Source: Grammothele lineata (Eukaryota; Basidiomycota; Agaricomycetes; Polyporales; Polyporaceae). Taken from it: a DNA stretch of 64,000 bases. Below the pieces are notes generated by a model, which was not told the DNA's origin, did not search any database, and saw only the letters and a program-made list of their open reading frames with translations. The position numbers were made by a program, and so were the translations under genes. Of this stretch, positions 20,301 to 34,522 are shown in pieces; position 1 is the first letter of the stretch, and each line of letters starts with the position of its first letter. The stretch is from NCBI GenBank assembly GCA_002150815.3, contig NDFF03000045.1:124001-188000 (forward strand), written 5' to 3'.

Positions 20301-21711
20301 TGAGCGCAGTTCAATGAATGAAAGCGCATGTCCGGTAAAAAGTGGTCATGCGGGCAAGGCCACCGAGCGTTCTCCCCGCCGGAGAGGCGTTCGACGTCGG
20401 AAAGTAAGCATACAGACCGCGTCGTGCCCGGTCTGTGTCTGCAACGTGTGGGATATATGCGCCTGCAGGAGCCAGAGAACGGCTCGATTACCGCACCATA
20501 CACGTAGACCGGCGCGGATTCCGCATGCAACGAGCGGTATAGTGTGCCACAGCTCGTAGCACACAGAACACGCCCCCGAGTGGCATTTTGGGGACGGGGA
20601 GCATGGCCGGACGGTCTTGGACGCAGCGCATGGACCAAACGCGAGACTTGGATGAACAAAACGGGGAACACTCACCACTTGCACAAACAGCTGCCCTATC
20701 CGGTCATCGTCCTCCTCGCCCTCTAGCGCGAGGCCAACTGCGTCCTGCAGCGCCTCTAGTAGATCTTCCGAAAAGACGGCGATATCCAAGATGTTGGTGA
20801 AGATGATATTCACGTCTTGTTGCGTCATTGGAGGGTTGAGATAGGAAGCGGACATGTCGGAGGCAGTGGAGAGTGTGCGTGAAGACGAGGCCGAGGACCC
20901 GGGGGGCGTGGCGGGCAGGGCTGAGAAGGATGCGGGTTGGCCTGGGTCACCATTGCATGAGAAGTGAACGTGAAGCAATGAGGGGTGGAGGCGTAAAGTG
21001 GTGGAGTGCAGAAGTATGAATGGAGGTTGCGTAAACAACCGTCAAGGATGGAGAACTTGGATACGCACCTTTCGCCATTGGAATGTGGATGTCTCGTATG
21101 AGCCCGAGGTCTGCAGCATACGCCTTCTCCGACTCGAGCATCTCCGCGAGCGCATGCTGCCGTTTGGACATGACGGCGGTAACAGAGGTACGTACGGACT
21201 CCGTGGCGAGGAGCGTAGCGTCGTCTTCGTCCTCGGCCTCTGCGGCAGACAAAGAGGAGCGGATGGATGGCTGTGGTGTGAGCGGAAGCGGCTTGTGGTT
21301 GCTGTTGTTGTCGGGTGTGGTGGGCCTTCGCGACAGGTTAGGCGCGAGCGGCTGCTGCTGGTCCAAGAGGCCGGCGAGCGAGCCCAAGCTGCGGGTGTTG
21401 TGGAGGAGCGGCATTTCCTCGGCCTCCGGGGAGTCTGTGAGGTCCTTTGCTATGGTCTGTGCGGGAAACGAGGACGGCGGGGGCCCACGCGTGGCGGCGG
21501 CGGGACGGAGAGGAGAGCGCGGGGGGATTGGCGGGGACACGGCGGCGGGAAGGGAAGAGGAGGATGGTGCGGACTGGGAGGGGCCGGACGGAGGAGAGGC
21601 CGAGGTGGAGATGGGCTGGTCTTGAAGCTGAGGATGCGCGCCGGAGCTGGCCACGCGGGGAGAACGAGGCTCAGCCTCGCTCGCGGTCGTGCGCTCGGAT
21701 AAAGAGCTCAT
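17391..21711 (-). CDS. DH-BAR-SH3 Rho/Cdc42 guanine nucleotide exchange factor
   Basis: Predicted activator of a Rho-family GTPase acting at the plasma membrane in polarity or septation. Three exons (21069-21711, 20676-20941, 17391-19733) give 1083 aa. Residues 1-180 are a Pro/Ser-rich, disordered leader. The DH domain starts near 185 (KRQHALAEMLESEKAYAADL), continues with PMTQQDVNIIFTNI and carries the family signature LLIKPVQRLLKYPLLL near 357-372. A helical BAR-type segment follows (from GKYEGFLQEFARNALEWADT to FFRALRQHWSDLW), then a long Ser-rich linker and a C-terminal SH3-like domain (ALYECRVIHACEPP, FFTLRVDDVYEIL, GDVGWVLASFLLPV). There is no PH domain. This order matches DH-BAR exchange factors such as animal Tuba and fission yeast Gef1 (family knowledge). 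Intron 2 is 942 bp and cuts the DH domain. Confidence 0.85.
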
Positions 21712-22951
21712 TTCCGTCGATCGCGCCTCCTCCCGTCCCTCCGTCGCTGGCCCGTTGCTTATCCGCGCCCCACTCGCACTCTCCCCGCCCGCAGTAACGC
21801 CTCCTGCGCCCCCGGCCGTGCTCGTCGTTCGTGTGTCTGACAGCTCGTCGATGGCACAGACGCGCCGTTGGGCTGTACAGGGCTGTAGCGCACGGCGTGT
21901 GCCCAGAAATCGGGGTACTCACGTCGGGTGTTCTCGCCGACACGTGCTGGTCGCCTGCCGTCGAAGGGGGATGAAGGAGAGCTCTACGTCGATAGGGCTC
22001 GTCCTATGGCGGGGCGTGCGAGCGAGAGGGTGGTTCGCAGGGAAGGGAGGCGTTCCTAGAAAAAGCGTGGTGGTAGCTGTGGACGAAAGGGACGCTGGCA
22101 GGTGCTGCGAGGTGTTCAGCCGCCTGTGTCCGCTGGTGCCAATCATGTGCACCGCGCGAGATGTCACTCGTCCCCATATGTCATCTCGGAATATTCCAGG
22201 ATATCGCCCCAACTATATTCCCTCGATGCGTGCGATGCTCTCAAAATGAAAACGCCGATCCTCTATAGAGTCCAGGCAATCCAGTACACGCCCCGAATAG
22301 AATGCCATTACAGATGCTCGCAACTATTGCGCCCCGTCGCCTTGACACGTTAACTTCATTCACGGCGAGCGAGCCTGTGTTGAGCCAGAATGGGGCCTTG
22401 AGAGCCTTGGAAACGAGGCGAGCAGTCATCAGGTGGACCCAGGTGGTGCTCAGTTGCCGTGTGTTTCCTGTTTGTCACTTGGCTACGTCTGATGAATATC
22501 AGCCATCCCAATCGCGCGAAGCCACAACATATCCCCCAGAGATAGCGATCCGACCTTGACGTCACATGAGCTCCGGCCCGTCGGCCCGCCTTCAAGTTGT
22601 GGGGTAGCATAGGCGCTTCAACGGCCTCACCGCGACCACCAGGTATGTTCTTCAGGGCCGACCACTTTTTCACCCCAAGGAGATTTCGTCGAACATAGTA
22701 TTGGTAAATAAGTGTTGAGATGACTGTTTTCGGTAGGGACATCAACCTGCCTGTCTATTGCTGTATAAATTCGCTCAACAAGGCCGGCAACCCAACGGCT
22801 TCTTCAGGTCTCGTGGTACAAATTACTAGGTGGGAGAGTTGACAGTGCTATCCCCGGACGATTCCAAATATGCAGCTCATGTATTAAAGTAGCATAGACT
22901 GCCTTAAGCGGCTTACCGCTCCGCTCTACACTCCCAGGTCTACCTTTCATC
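21712..22951. other. Intergenic between divergent genes
   Basis: About 1.2 kb between the exchange factor and the CoA-transferase, which point away from each other. It presumably holds both promoters. Short frames only, no motif recognised. Confidence 0.4.
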
Positions 22952-24888
22952 ATGTCAACTCGGACAGCCTTGAACTCATTTACAAGATACAACGTCCTAA
23001 GAACAGGGACAGTTCGAGCTTCTCGGCCACGGCACCTGTCGCCTTATCATCTCAGCGTCAAGCATACAAGTTCTTCTGCTCCCATACATGCCCTTCCACT
23101 TGAAGGCATACGCGTCCTAGAAATGGGCCAAGCCATAGCTGGCCCTTTCTGCGCGCAACTGTTGGGGTATGGCCCTTAATTTCAACCTGGTTTTACGTCA
23201 ATAACTCATCATCCGACTGTCACGCTTGCCAAAGGCACTACGGCGCGGAAGTGATCAAGGTCGAGCCCCCGAACAACGGTGACCCGCTCCGCGTCTGGAG
23301 AGAACTCGACGTTGATGGCACGAGCCCGTGGTGGCGCAGCCTCGCTCGGAACAAGAAGAGCGTCACCATCGACATGCGAAAAGACGAAGGCCGCAAGTGA
23401 GTTTCTCGCATTTCCGCTCGCGACCCTGAGCCCCCTCTCCCAAGTTCCGGCTGCGTTCGCATACACGTATGATACTAACGGCAAGGCGCACTGCGCAGAC
23501 TAGTTAGGCAGGTCGCGATAAAGAGTGACGTCATAGTCGAGAACTTCAAGCCGGGCAGTGAGTTCCTGGACTCTCCACGAGCAACGACTGCGCAACATGT
23601 ACTAAACCAGTAATGCCACGACTGCTCACCCCCGCCTTCTCTAGCTCTTGAAAAGTGGAACTTAGGCCCCGCCGACCTCCACCCACATAACCCTTCCCTC
23701 ATCTTCACCCGTATCAGTGGCTATGGTCAGACGGGTCCTTGGTCTTCCCGACCTGGCTATGCCTCTGTATGTGAAGCTGAATCAGGGTTTCGGTACATCA
23801 ACGGAGCCCCAGACCCACAAACGGGTCTTCTCTCTGGACCACCAGTAAGGCCGAACATCAGCCTGGGAGACTCGGTCGCTGGCTTACATGCGGCGTTCGG
23901 GGCGGTACGTCTTCCGTGTCCCGCTTCCTCTTCCACTAATTCACTCATCCCTATAAGGTGCTCGCGCTGCTCTCCCGGAAGGCCCGGGAAGCTCAGGGTG
24001 CGCCCGGCGGGCAGACCGTCGACGTGAGCATATTCGAAAGGTACACTACTCTCCGCCCCTTCGTCTTCTCTCGAGATGACAGATTCCCCGCCTCTTTTCT
24101 TCACCCCACAGCATGATTAACCTCATGGAAGGGATCATCCCCGAGTACGACCGCAAGGGCAAAGTAAGTTCCTCCCCACTCTAGCTCCATTTCCTTCCTC
24201 ACTCTTCAACCACTCTCCGCTCCCGAATTCGTTCACTCACCTCCATCGCGGCGCCCTCCAGATCCGCGGCCCCTCCGGCTCCTCCGTGACCGGCATCGTC
24301 CCGACGAACGCCTACCCCTGCCGTCCCTCGCCCACCTCGCCCACCTCCCCCGCATACGTCGTCATCGGCGCGAACGCCGACTCCCTCTACGCGAAGCTCA
24401 TGCACGCCCTCGGACGCGGGGACCTCGTCGGGCCCGAGTATGCCCAGAACCACCACCGCGTCGCGCGCCAGGCCGAAATCGAGGCCGCCATCGCCGCGTG
24501 GACGCGCGAGCGCACGGCGGAAGAGGCCGAGGCGGTGCTGAGGGACGCGGGGGTGCCCGTCGGGCGGGTGCTGAACGTGAAGGACGTCGTCGAGAGCGAG
24601 CACGCGAAGGCGAGGGGGCTCGTGGAGGACGTCTGGGTCCCGAACCCTCGCGCCGGTACGAGCGGGGCGGCCGCGGAGACGGGAGAGGCTGGGGAGGCCG
24701 AGTCGGAGGGTGAGGGGTGGTACGTGAAGATGCCCAGGGTCGCGCCGGTGCTCGAGGGCTGCGATGCGCGCACGCGCTGGGCGGGGCCGGAGCTTGGGCA
24801 GCACAACCGCGAGGTGCTCGTCGAGGAGCTGGGCCTGTCAGAAGAGACCTTCGCACGGCTCCAGGAGGAAGGCGTTGTCGGAAAGTAA
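22952..24888 (+). CDS. Class III (CaiB/BaiF) acyl-CoA transferase, probably mitochondrial
   Basis: Moves coenzyme A between carboxylic acids via an aspartyl-CoA intermediate. Seven exons (22952-23166, 23235-23396, 23499-23557, 23645-23904, 23958-24040, 24112-24163, 24262-24888) give 485 aa, every junction in frame. Family landmarks: LEGIRVLEMGQAIAGPFCAQ, LLGHYGAEVIKVEPP, SWRSLARNKKSV-type block (WWRSLARNKKSVTIDMRK), DVIVENFKPG, ISGYGQTGPW, and LGDSVAGLHAAFGAV with the probable catalytic Asp near residue 221. The first 40 residues are rich in Arg and Ser without acidic residues, typical of a mitochondrial presequence. The nearest familiar relatives are the eukaryotic succinate-hydroxymethylglutarate/glutarate CoA-transferases; the exact acid cannot be read from sequence. 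It is convergent with the acyltransferase-like gene, only 151 bp apart. Confidence 0.88.
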
Positions 24889-25039
24889 ACACTGAATGTT
24901 TGTATATTCATTGAATTCTAGCAGGGTCATGCCACATCGCAGCCCATGTAGCCTACAAAACACATGCATGAACGCAGCAATGGGCACGCGTCCGGGTCAC
25001 CCGACCACCTTCACAGTCAACATCGCGCTTCGAGCCTGT

Positions 25040-26450
25040 CTACCAAGGCATGCGGAACACGCCGCTCTCCTCTCCGCTTCCCGGCCGCCCGAACACGACC
25101 TCCGCAGACGGCGCCCTCCCAGGTGACAGGTCCATGACGATGTTAAACAGTGTCTGGATGCGCGCCTGCCCGCGCGCTGGGTCTGGTACGCAACAGATTG
25201 CCTGCGGGGCCCCTGCCGAGTCCGCGAACACGCGCGCGCGGAGCACCGCGGCGTCGACCCCGACCGGCGTACCCTTCAAGTTGCTCTCTCCGGCGAGTGC
25301 ACGACATAGCTCGTACGCGCGTGCGAGGCGTAAAGGCGAGCCGGAGAGCCAAGGAGGCTCGTCGACGAGGCGGTTCGCGAGGAAGTGGTTTGTGTGTACG
25401 AGCAGGCCGTCCGCCTCCGCGTCCAGGTAGACACCGCCGTGCGGGGAGAGCTCGAGTCCGCGCCCACCCGAGGCGGCGTCCGCGATGAGGATGTGCTGCG
25501 AGGACGCTGAGCCGCCCGCCCGCTCGATGGTCGCGATCGCGTCGGCGACGGAGGCGCTCTCGAGCGCGAGGCGGAGGAGCAGGTGGATGGGGAGGAGCTC
25601 GGTCGAGATGGGCCGCGCGCGGATCGCGTTGAGGCACACGCCGACCGAGGACGAGTTGAAGCCGATTTTGCCCACGATCCCGGGCTGTGTACGAGAACGT
25701 GCAGATGTCAGTACCAGCCATCCTGTGCGTGTTCTACTTCGCGCGTGGCACTACCGAGATGCCCGCGAGGCACCTGATAGGAACAGCGAACCACGTCCTG
25801 ACTTGCTGCAAAGGCTCACCTCGATGACCATCCAAATCTTCGGCTTCCCTTCCCGCTCAATCGAGGCTATCGCGAGGTTCTTGCCCACCGACTCGCGCCA
25901 ATCCCAGTTCTGGGCTAGGATCTGCCGCGGGCCCGACCCGACGTCGGCGTTGGCGCCCTCGCCGATCCGCCACGCGAGCGCCGTGCACCCGTCGTCCCAC
26001 TGCCCGAGCGCAATCTCGCTCCGCGCATTCATCGCGACGATATCGAGCGTATCCACCGCGCGCCCGTCGTCCCAAATACCTCCTTTGTCCGAGGCTACGA
26101 CACCATCCGCGATGCCGCGCATCTCCTCTAGGAGATCCGGGGCGAGGCGCGCGATGGCCGCCTCGAACTCCCCAGCGACCGTGCGCACGTGCGCCCAGTC
26201 GAACTTGCACGCCTCCTGGAAGAGCGCGCGGTAGATCGCGAGCTGGTCCAGGATCTGCGGTGCGAGCTGCTGCCCGTGCTGCCGCCCAATCTACGAACCC
26301 CGGTGATTTTCCACATTGCGCGACCAGACAGGAAGGGAAAGAAGTCCGAGTCGGTAAGCGATGAATGGGGAGGCAACACGAGGCTCGCACCTCGTACGGA
26401 GATCCTGTTAGCTCGAGGCGAGGTATGTTGTAGGTCTTTCCGATGGTCAT
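25040..26450 (-). CDS. C45 / isopenicillin N acyltransferase-like Ntn hydrolase
   Basis: Related to acyl-CoA:6-aminopenicillanic acid acyltransferase (penDE product), a self-cleaving Ntn hydrolase. Three exons (26391-26450, 25820-26290, 25040-25684) give 391 aa, all in frame. Landmarks: IGRQHGQQLAPQI, MRGIADGV, LDIVAMNARSEI, then DDGCTALAW with the Gly-Cys autocleavage site and nucleophile at about Gly121-Cys122, close to the Gly102-Cys103 of the Penicillium enzyme (family knowledge). Next come AQNWDWRE and GKIGFNSSSVGVCLNAI. The C-terminus does not end in a peroxisomal Ser-Lys-Leu type signal (it ends RMPW). No other beta-lactam gene is in the window, so antibiotic synthesis should not be inferred; amide hydrolysis or acyl transfer on another substrate is as likely. 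Confidence 0.85.
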
Positions 26451-26731
26451 GGTTGATAGGAGCGTATCGATGCAGCTATCTCAGGGGCACTGCATGGTGT
26501 GACTAAAACGGGCTATCAATGCTCTCCACGGTCATGGGCTCAATACCAGTGGCGTTGTCTCACGCAGGACAATTTCGCTGGTAATATCGACGTAGTAGAG
26601 GAACCTTGTTCCACTACTCCCCGCACAGCAGCAGACTGCGCGAACTGGACGAAAACGAAGTGAATAACATTAACACAGATATATTACCGTCCTCTATATG
26701 TAAGTGTTCTGCCTTCCGTCCATGTACCCCC

Positions 26732-30683
<3,952 letters not shown>

Positions 30684-30965
30684 ATTTGCGGGAAACGTCA
30701 CAGAGTGTCAAGGTGGCCGCGCGCAGCAGCTGCGCCCTACCGCCGCACAGAAGACGGAAATAGAAAACAATTTCTCTAGAAGCTCTTTGATGCGTGCGTA
30801 ACAAGGCCTGGGCTGCGGGGGTCGTGAATGGATGTACGAGAGTGAAAAGAGTCGAAGGCGGAGGCGGGGTAAGAAGAGGGTGTGCTGGGTTGGTGCTGGG
30901 CGACTGTCCCGCGCCGAGCTGCGAACACGTCGGCAAGATGACAAGAATAGCCTCCAGAAAAAGAC

Positions 30966-31039
30966 TGGCCAACGCCGGGATCGAACCGACGACCTTGGCG
31001 TTATTAGCACCACGCTCTAACCGACTGAGCTAGTCGGCC
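30966..31039 (-). tRNA. tRNA-Ile (anticodon AAU), copy 1
   Basis: The minus strand reads GGCCGACTAGCTCAGTCGG at the 5' end with a 7 bp acceptor stem (GGCCGAC/GTTGGCC), a CTAATAA anticodon loop (AAU) and a GGTTCGATCC T-loop. No intron. CCA is not encoded and a T5 Pol III terminator follows. It differs from copy 2 at 55971-56044 in the D-loop. Confidence 0.93.
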
Positions 31040-31203
31040 ATTAGAAGTTGCTTATTTTTTGGTATCTCATTCCGGGGCGCTTCTTCACGTCATATGTTCG
31101 TTGTTTGCGCCATGCGAGAGTCACACCCCTTTCTGACCACCACAGCCTAGACGAGTTCAAGAAGTTCGCAAGAAGGTAGCCGAAGTTCGATCACACTAAC
31201 AGA

Positions 31204-32131
31204 ATGTCAGGGCGTCTGATATACATGAACATCCCCGCCGTGCGGGGTGAGAAAGAAGAGAGCTTCGAGGCAAGTAATATTCCCCCTTCCCATTCAATCT
31301 CACTCCGCCTGGGCCCTTAACGTGTTCCTAGGAGCGACGAATCATCGACTATCTGGCTGCATACCGGGCTACGGGACATCCTCCAGTACCATGCCCTCCA
31401 CAACCTACCGACAAGACCCAACGCGCTGCTATGGGACTGCCCCCATTATTCGAACCACATTCTGAACTCGACACTCCTAGTGGCGTGAATGGCGTTGCCA
31501 GCATCAACGTACTGGCAGCCACGCCACCTCCAACGTCAACAGACGTAAACATGGCCGCCCAAGTCTTTGTGCCTGTAAGGCTGAAAGAATACGACGCGGA
31601 AGTCATCTGCCAGACCATCGTCGTACAAGAAGGGTACTCTAAATATTCGTCTGAGGTATAGGCGTCATTCTGGGTCGTACCTCCGCCATGCTAACAAGAC
31701 GCGTTACTACCCTCAGGAACTCCGTGTAGAGGCTTACCGCCTCGGAAAGAAGTTTGCTGACCTCCCTCAGGTCCAACCACAGCCGCAAAGACGTACGACC
31801 TCTTCGCCGCGCGTCCAATCGCCCACATAATAAACACGACGCTGACCACTTGTGCCACAGCACCTCTACTACCCGCTATCTCGCTCCGATCTACTCAGTC
31901 CTCCTTGTCTATCCAAACAACGCCTACGCAGTCAGAGAGCCTACAAAGTGTGAACAGCATGCCGCCATACGACAAACACAGCTTCGAGGTCCGTTCTTTC
32001 TGCACGTAAAGCGCTCGGCGCCCTCACCAAATTTATCCCAACAGGAGCTCCGGTTAGCATTCGCGCGAGCAGGCCGACCGCTTTCCTCCGCTGAGATCGC
32101 CGCACAAAATGCGACGCTCAAACTCTCATGA
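31204..32131 (+). CDS. Small protein with three EELR-type repeats (Nup98-like module?)
   Basis: Five exons (31204-31269, 31332-31655, 31717-31792, 31861-31988, 32045-32131) give 226 aa. It contains three related blocks: FEERRIIDYLAAYRATG, SEELRVEAYRLGKK and FEELRLAFARAGR. In each case an intron falls exactly between the two Glu codons, so repeat and exon boundaries coincide. The third block is preceded by SMPPYDKHS. Similar M-P-x-Y...S-x-EELR-x-x-x-Y-x-x-G modules are known to me from fungal Nup98-class nucleoporins, so descent from, or interaction with, the pore complex is possible but unproven. There are no FG repeats. Intron 1 uses a GC donor (GAG|GCAAGT). Intron 3 removes an in-frame TAA. 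Confidence 0.65.
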
Positions 32132-32490
32132 CACGAGCTATATAGATCTCGATTTCTTGCATATAGTGAGGCTATACCCTGTACGACTACACTCATGCTC
32201 TTCAGTGCTGTATCAATGCTATCTCGAATTCAACGCTCAGTGCTCTCGAGCAGCGGATTCTTACCTTCTTCGCGACACCCTCGTTTAGAATTAGTGTGAC
32301 AGATCACTCTTGGTATGAGCTGCATGCGAAACGATCGGTGAGCGACTTCGCTAGCGGTGATGACTGAAAGCAAGATTTCCCCACAGACGTGCACAAAAAG
32401 CTATTCAAGCGCATATATATCCTATTATACAGCGGGTATGGCTACGCGACGATACAAAAACAACAAGCGGGCAGCGAGACCTCCGTCGTC
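32132..32490. other. Short convergent intergenic region
   Basis: 3' ends of two convergent genes. AT-rich in part, no feature recognised. Confidence 0.4.
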
Positions 32491-33573
32491 CTAGTCGCGT
32501 CTCACAGCCGTCGCAGACAACCACGACCACGCCCTCGCGATCCTCTCCACCCTCTCCACCTCCTCCCCACTCACCTCCCCTTTCCACGCACTCAACACGC
32601 ACTCCTCCTCGTCCACGCACCGCAGCACCTCCTCCACGCCCCGGCCCGCGACGAACGCGAGGTACCCCCCAGCGACGCACATCGCGTCCGTCGGGCGCCC
32701 GGGCGGGGCGCTCACCAGCACGCGCACCGCGCCCTGCTCTGTGGCCGCCGCGACGTCTGGGGGGAGGCACTCCGCGATGAAGTCGCGTGCGGCGCGCAGT
32801 TGTGCGTCGCTCAGCGCGAGCCCGGCCCGGCCGCTTTGCTTCTGCTCCGTCTGGGTGCGCGCGGTGGGGGGTAGAAGGAGGCGTAGGCGCTGCACGCGCC
32901 CCTGGGTCTCCACGCGCTTCTCGATGGGTCGCGTATCTTCTGAGGAGGAGGCGTAGGCGATCTCGACGATGTGCGTGAAGCGTTCCTCCGGTGCGGGCGC
33001 GGGCATGTCGAACGCGACCCACAAGCTAGGGATGATCGCCTGGAGGTGCGGCGCACCCGCCTTGGGGGGCCGGAGCGCACTAGGGAGCGTGCTTGGAGAC
33101 TTCGGGATCGTCACGACCGGGGTGGGGACAGGGACAGTGACAGGGGCGGGGATCGGGGTAGGGACAGTGGGGCGCCTCGCCACAGGCTCGACCGCGAACG
33201 CGAACAGGGGCTGAAGGGGCTCAGCTCCGGGAGACTCGCGGAGGCCGGCAAAGCGCGGTCTGTGGCCGCGCGCGTGGCGGGGGAGGCGGGGGAGGTGCGT
33301 GCGGTGCGGTTGGTTGTGGCCGCGCGGGGACCAGGCGGGCCCGCCCTTGGGGTTCTTGCTGCCCTTGCCGGAGGCGAGCGGGGAGTCGATCGTGAGCGAG
33401 AGGGTGACGCCGCAGCGCTCGCGCAGCGGGCGGTGGTTTGCGGGCGCCGGAGGGGGGAAGACGTGGATGGGGCTCGTGGGGTAGGCCGCCATCGAGGCGG
33501 AGCGCGTGAGCACGATAGGGATGGAGAGCTCAGGGAGGGAGGGCGGGGTGGTCGAGGATGATGAGGAGGACAT
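32491..33573 (-). CDS. Degenerate dual-specificity-phosphatase-like protein
   Basis: Single exon, 360 aa, ATG 33573 preceded by no longer frame. Residues 1-185 are Pro/Ser/Arg-rich and probably disordered. From about residue 185 the layout resembles a dual-specificity phosphatase domain: IIPSLWVAFDMPA, FTHIVEIAYAS (the 'ThVl' strand), SDAQLRAARDFIAECLP, then VRVLVSAPPGRPTDAM where the active-site loop should be, followed by GGYLAFVAGRGVEEVL and a final helix. The loop reads Ser-Ala-Pro-Pro-Gly-Arg-Pro-Thr in place of His-Cys-x-x-Gly-x-x-Arg, so the nucleophilic Cys and phosphate-binding Arg are both missing. I infer an inactive pseudophosphatase, perhaps a phosphoprotein-binding scaffold. An alternative is an unrelated alpha/beta protein. 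Confidence 0.5.
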   Translation of the reverse strand: MSSSSSSTTPPSLPELSIPIVLTRSASMAAYPTSPIHVFPPPAPANHRPLRERCGVTLSLTIDSPLASGKGSKNPKGGPAWSPRGHNQPHRTHLPRLPRHARGHRPRFAGLRESPGAEPLQPLFAFAVEPVARRPTVPTPIPAPVTVPVPTPVVTIPKSPSTLPSALRPPKAGAPHLQAIIPSLWVAFDMPAPAPEERFTHIVEIAYASSSEDTRPIEKRVETQGRVQRLRLLLPPTARTQTEQKQSGRAGLALSDAQLRAARDFIAECLPPDVAAATEQGAVRVLVSAPPGRPTDAMCVAGGYLAFVAGRGVEEVLRCVDEEECVLSAWKGEVSGEEVERVERIARAWSWLSATAVRRD

Positions 33574-34522
33574 AACCCGTGGTGTGGTCCAGATATGAAT
33601 TGTATGAGTAGGTGGATGCGCTTCACTGGCTTGCAGATGAAGGTTGGGCGTGGTGGTCGAGCGGCGATCAAGTGGTTGGTAAGATGAGTGGCGGCAAGTC
33701 GCAGACTATAAGCAAAGCTCGTGTGAGCCGGGCTGTGACTAGAATGCTGCAAACGCGCGGAGGAGGCTCACCTTTATACACTGCCAGACACGCGCTGGGG
33801 TAGGTCGCCGGGTGCACGAGGCAGCTGCGTGGAAGTTGTTCGAGATAATGAGGGTGTCTACTGGTGAGAGAGAGATAGACTCGCGATCGCGAAGCGAGAT
33901 GGAAGAAGAAGTGCTGTGGAGGTGCCCCTTCTGCACGCCCAACGGCGCTCCTTATATGTCTGGGACCGTCGGAAGTGAAAAGCGAGTGCGTGGTGCGCAA
34001 AGCTCCTGTGTCTGCACCTCCGATCCCCCTAAGCTGTCACGAAAGCGGCGGAGGGGGGTCGATGATGCAACATTGCCCCTCACTGAAAATTGGGCGACAT
34101 TGGTATCTCACCGGCGCTGGCCCCTTCGGATGTCGGGCCAGACGTTGGCAAGCGACGCCCCCTTTCTCTTCTTTCGCTCCTCCGGCCCGCGGGCGTTTGA
34201 GGGCGGGGTTCCCAGTTTTGGTAACGCCACGAAGCTCAACGTCAGCCTCGTTCCCTCTTCGCTCGCATGGCTCCACCAGAGTCCGAGTCTGGACGTAATA
34301 TTGCGTCGGAGGTCTATCTGTGATGAGAAGACATCAAAGAGATAGCGGAATTGCATGCCCAAGAAGTACTGCGTAGTGAAAGCCCGGGGACCCCGAGTGC
34401 CGAAAGCGTTAGTACAAGTACATTCGAAAGCGACGTTCGAACGAGCACGAGAGCCCCTAGCGGCTGACCGCCACGCCCCCCTTGACCTCACCGGTCACCG
34501 GCAGGCCACCCCTCGCGCCCCC
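33574..34522. other. Gene-free stretch
   Basis: Upstream of the phosphatase-like gene and downstream of the GH18 gene. Short frames only, with no domain that I recognise. Confidence 0.4.

Noticed and set aside
25040..26450. A penicillin biosynthesis locus
   Set aside because: Only the acyltransferase-like family is present. No ACV synthetase or isopenicillin N synthase is seen.
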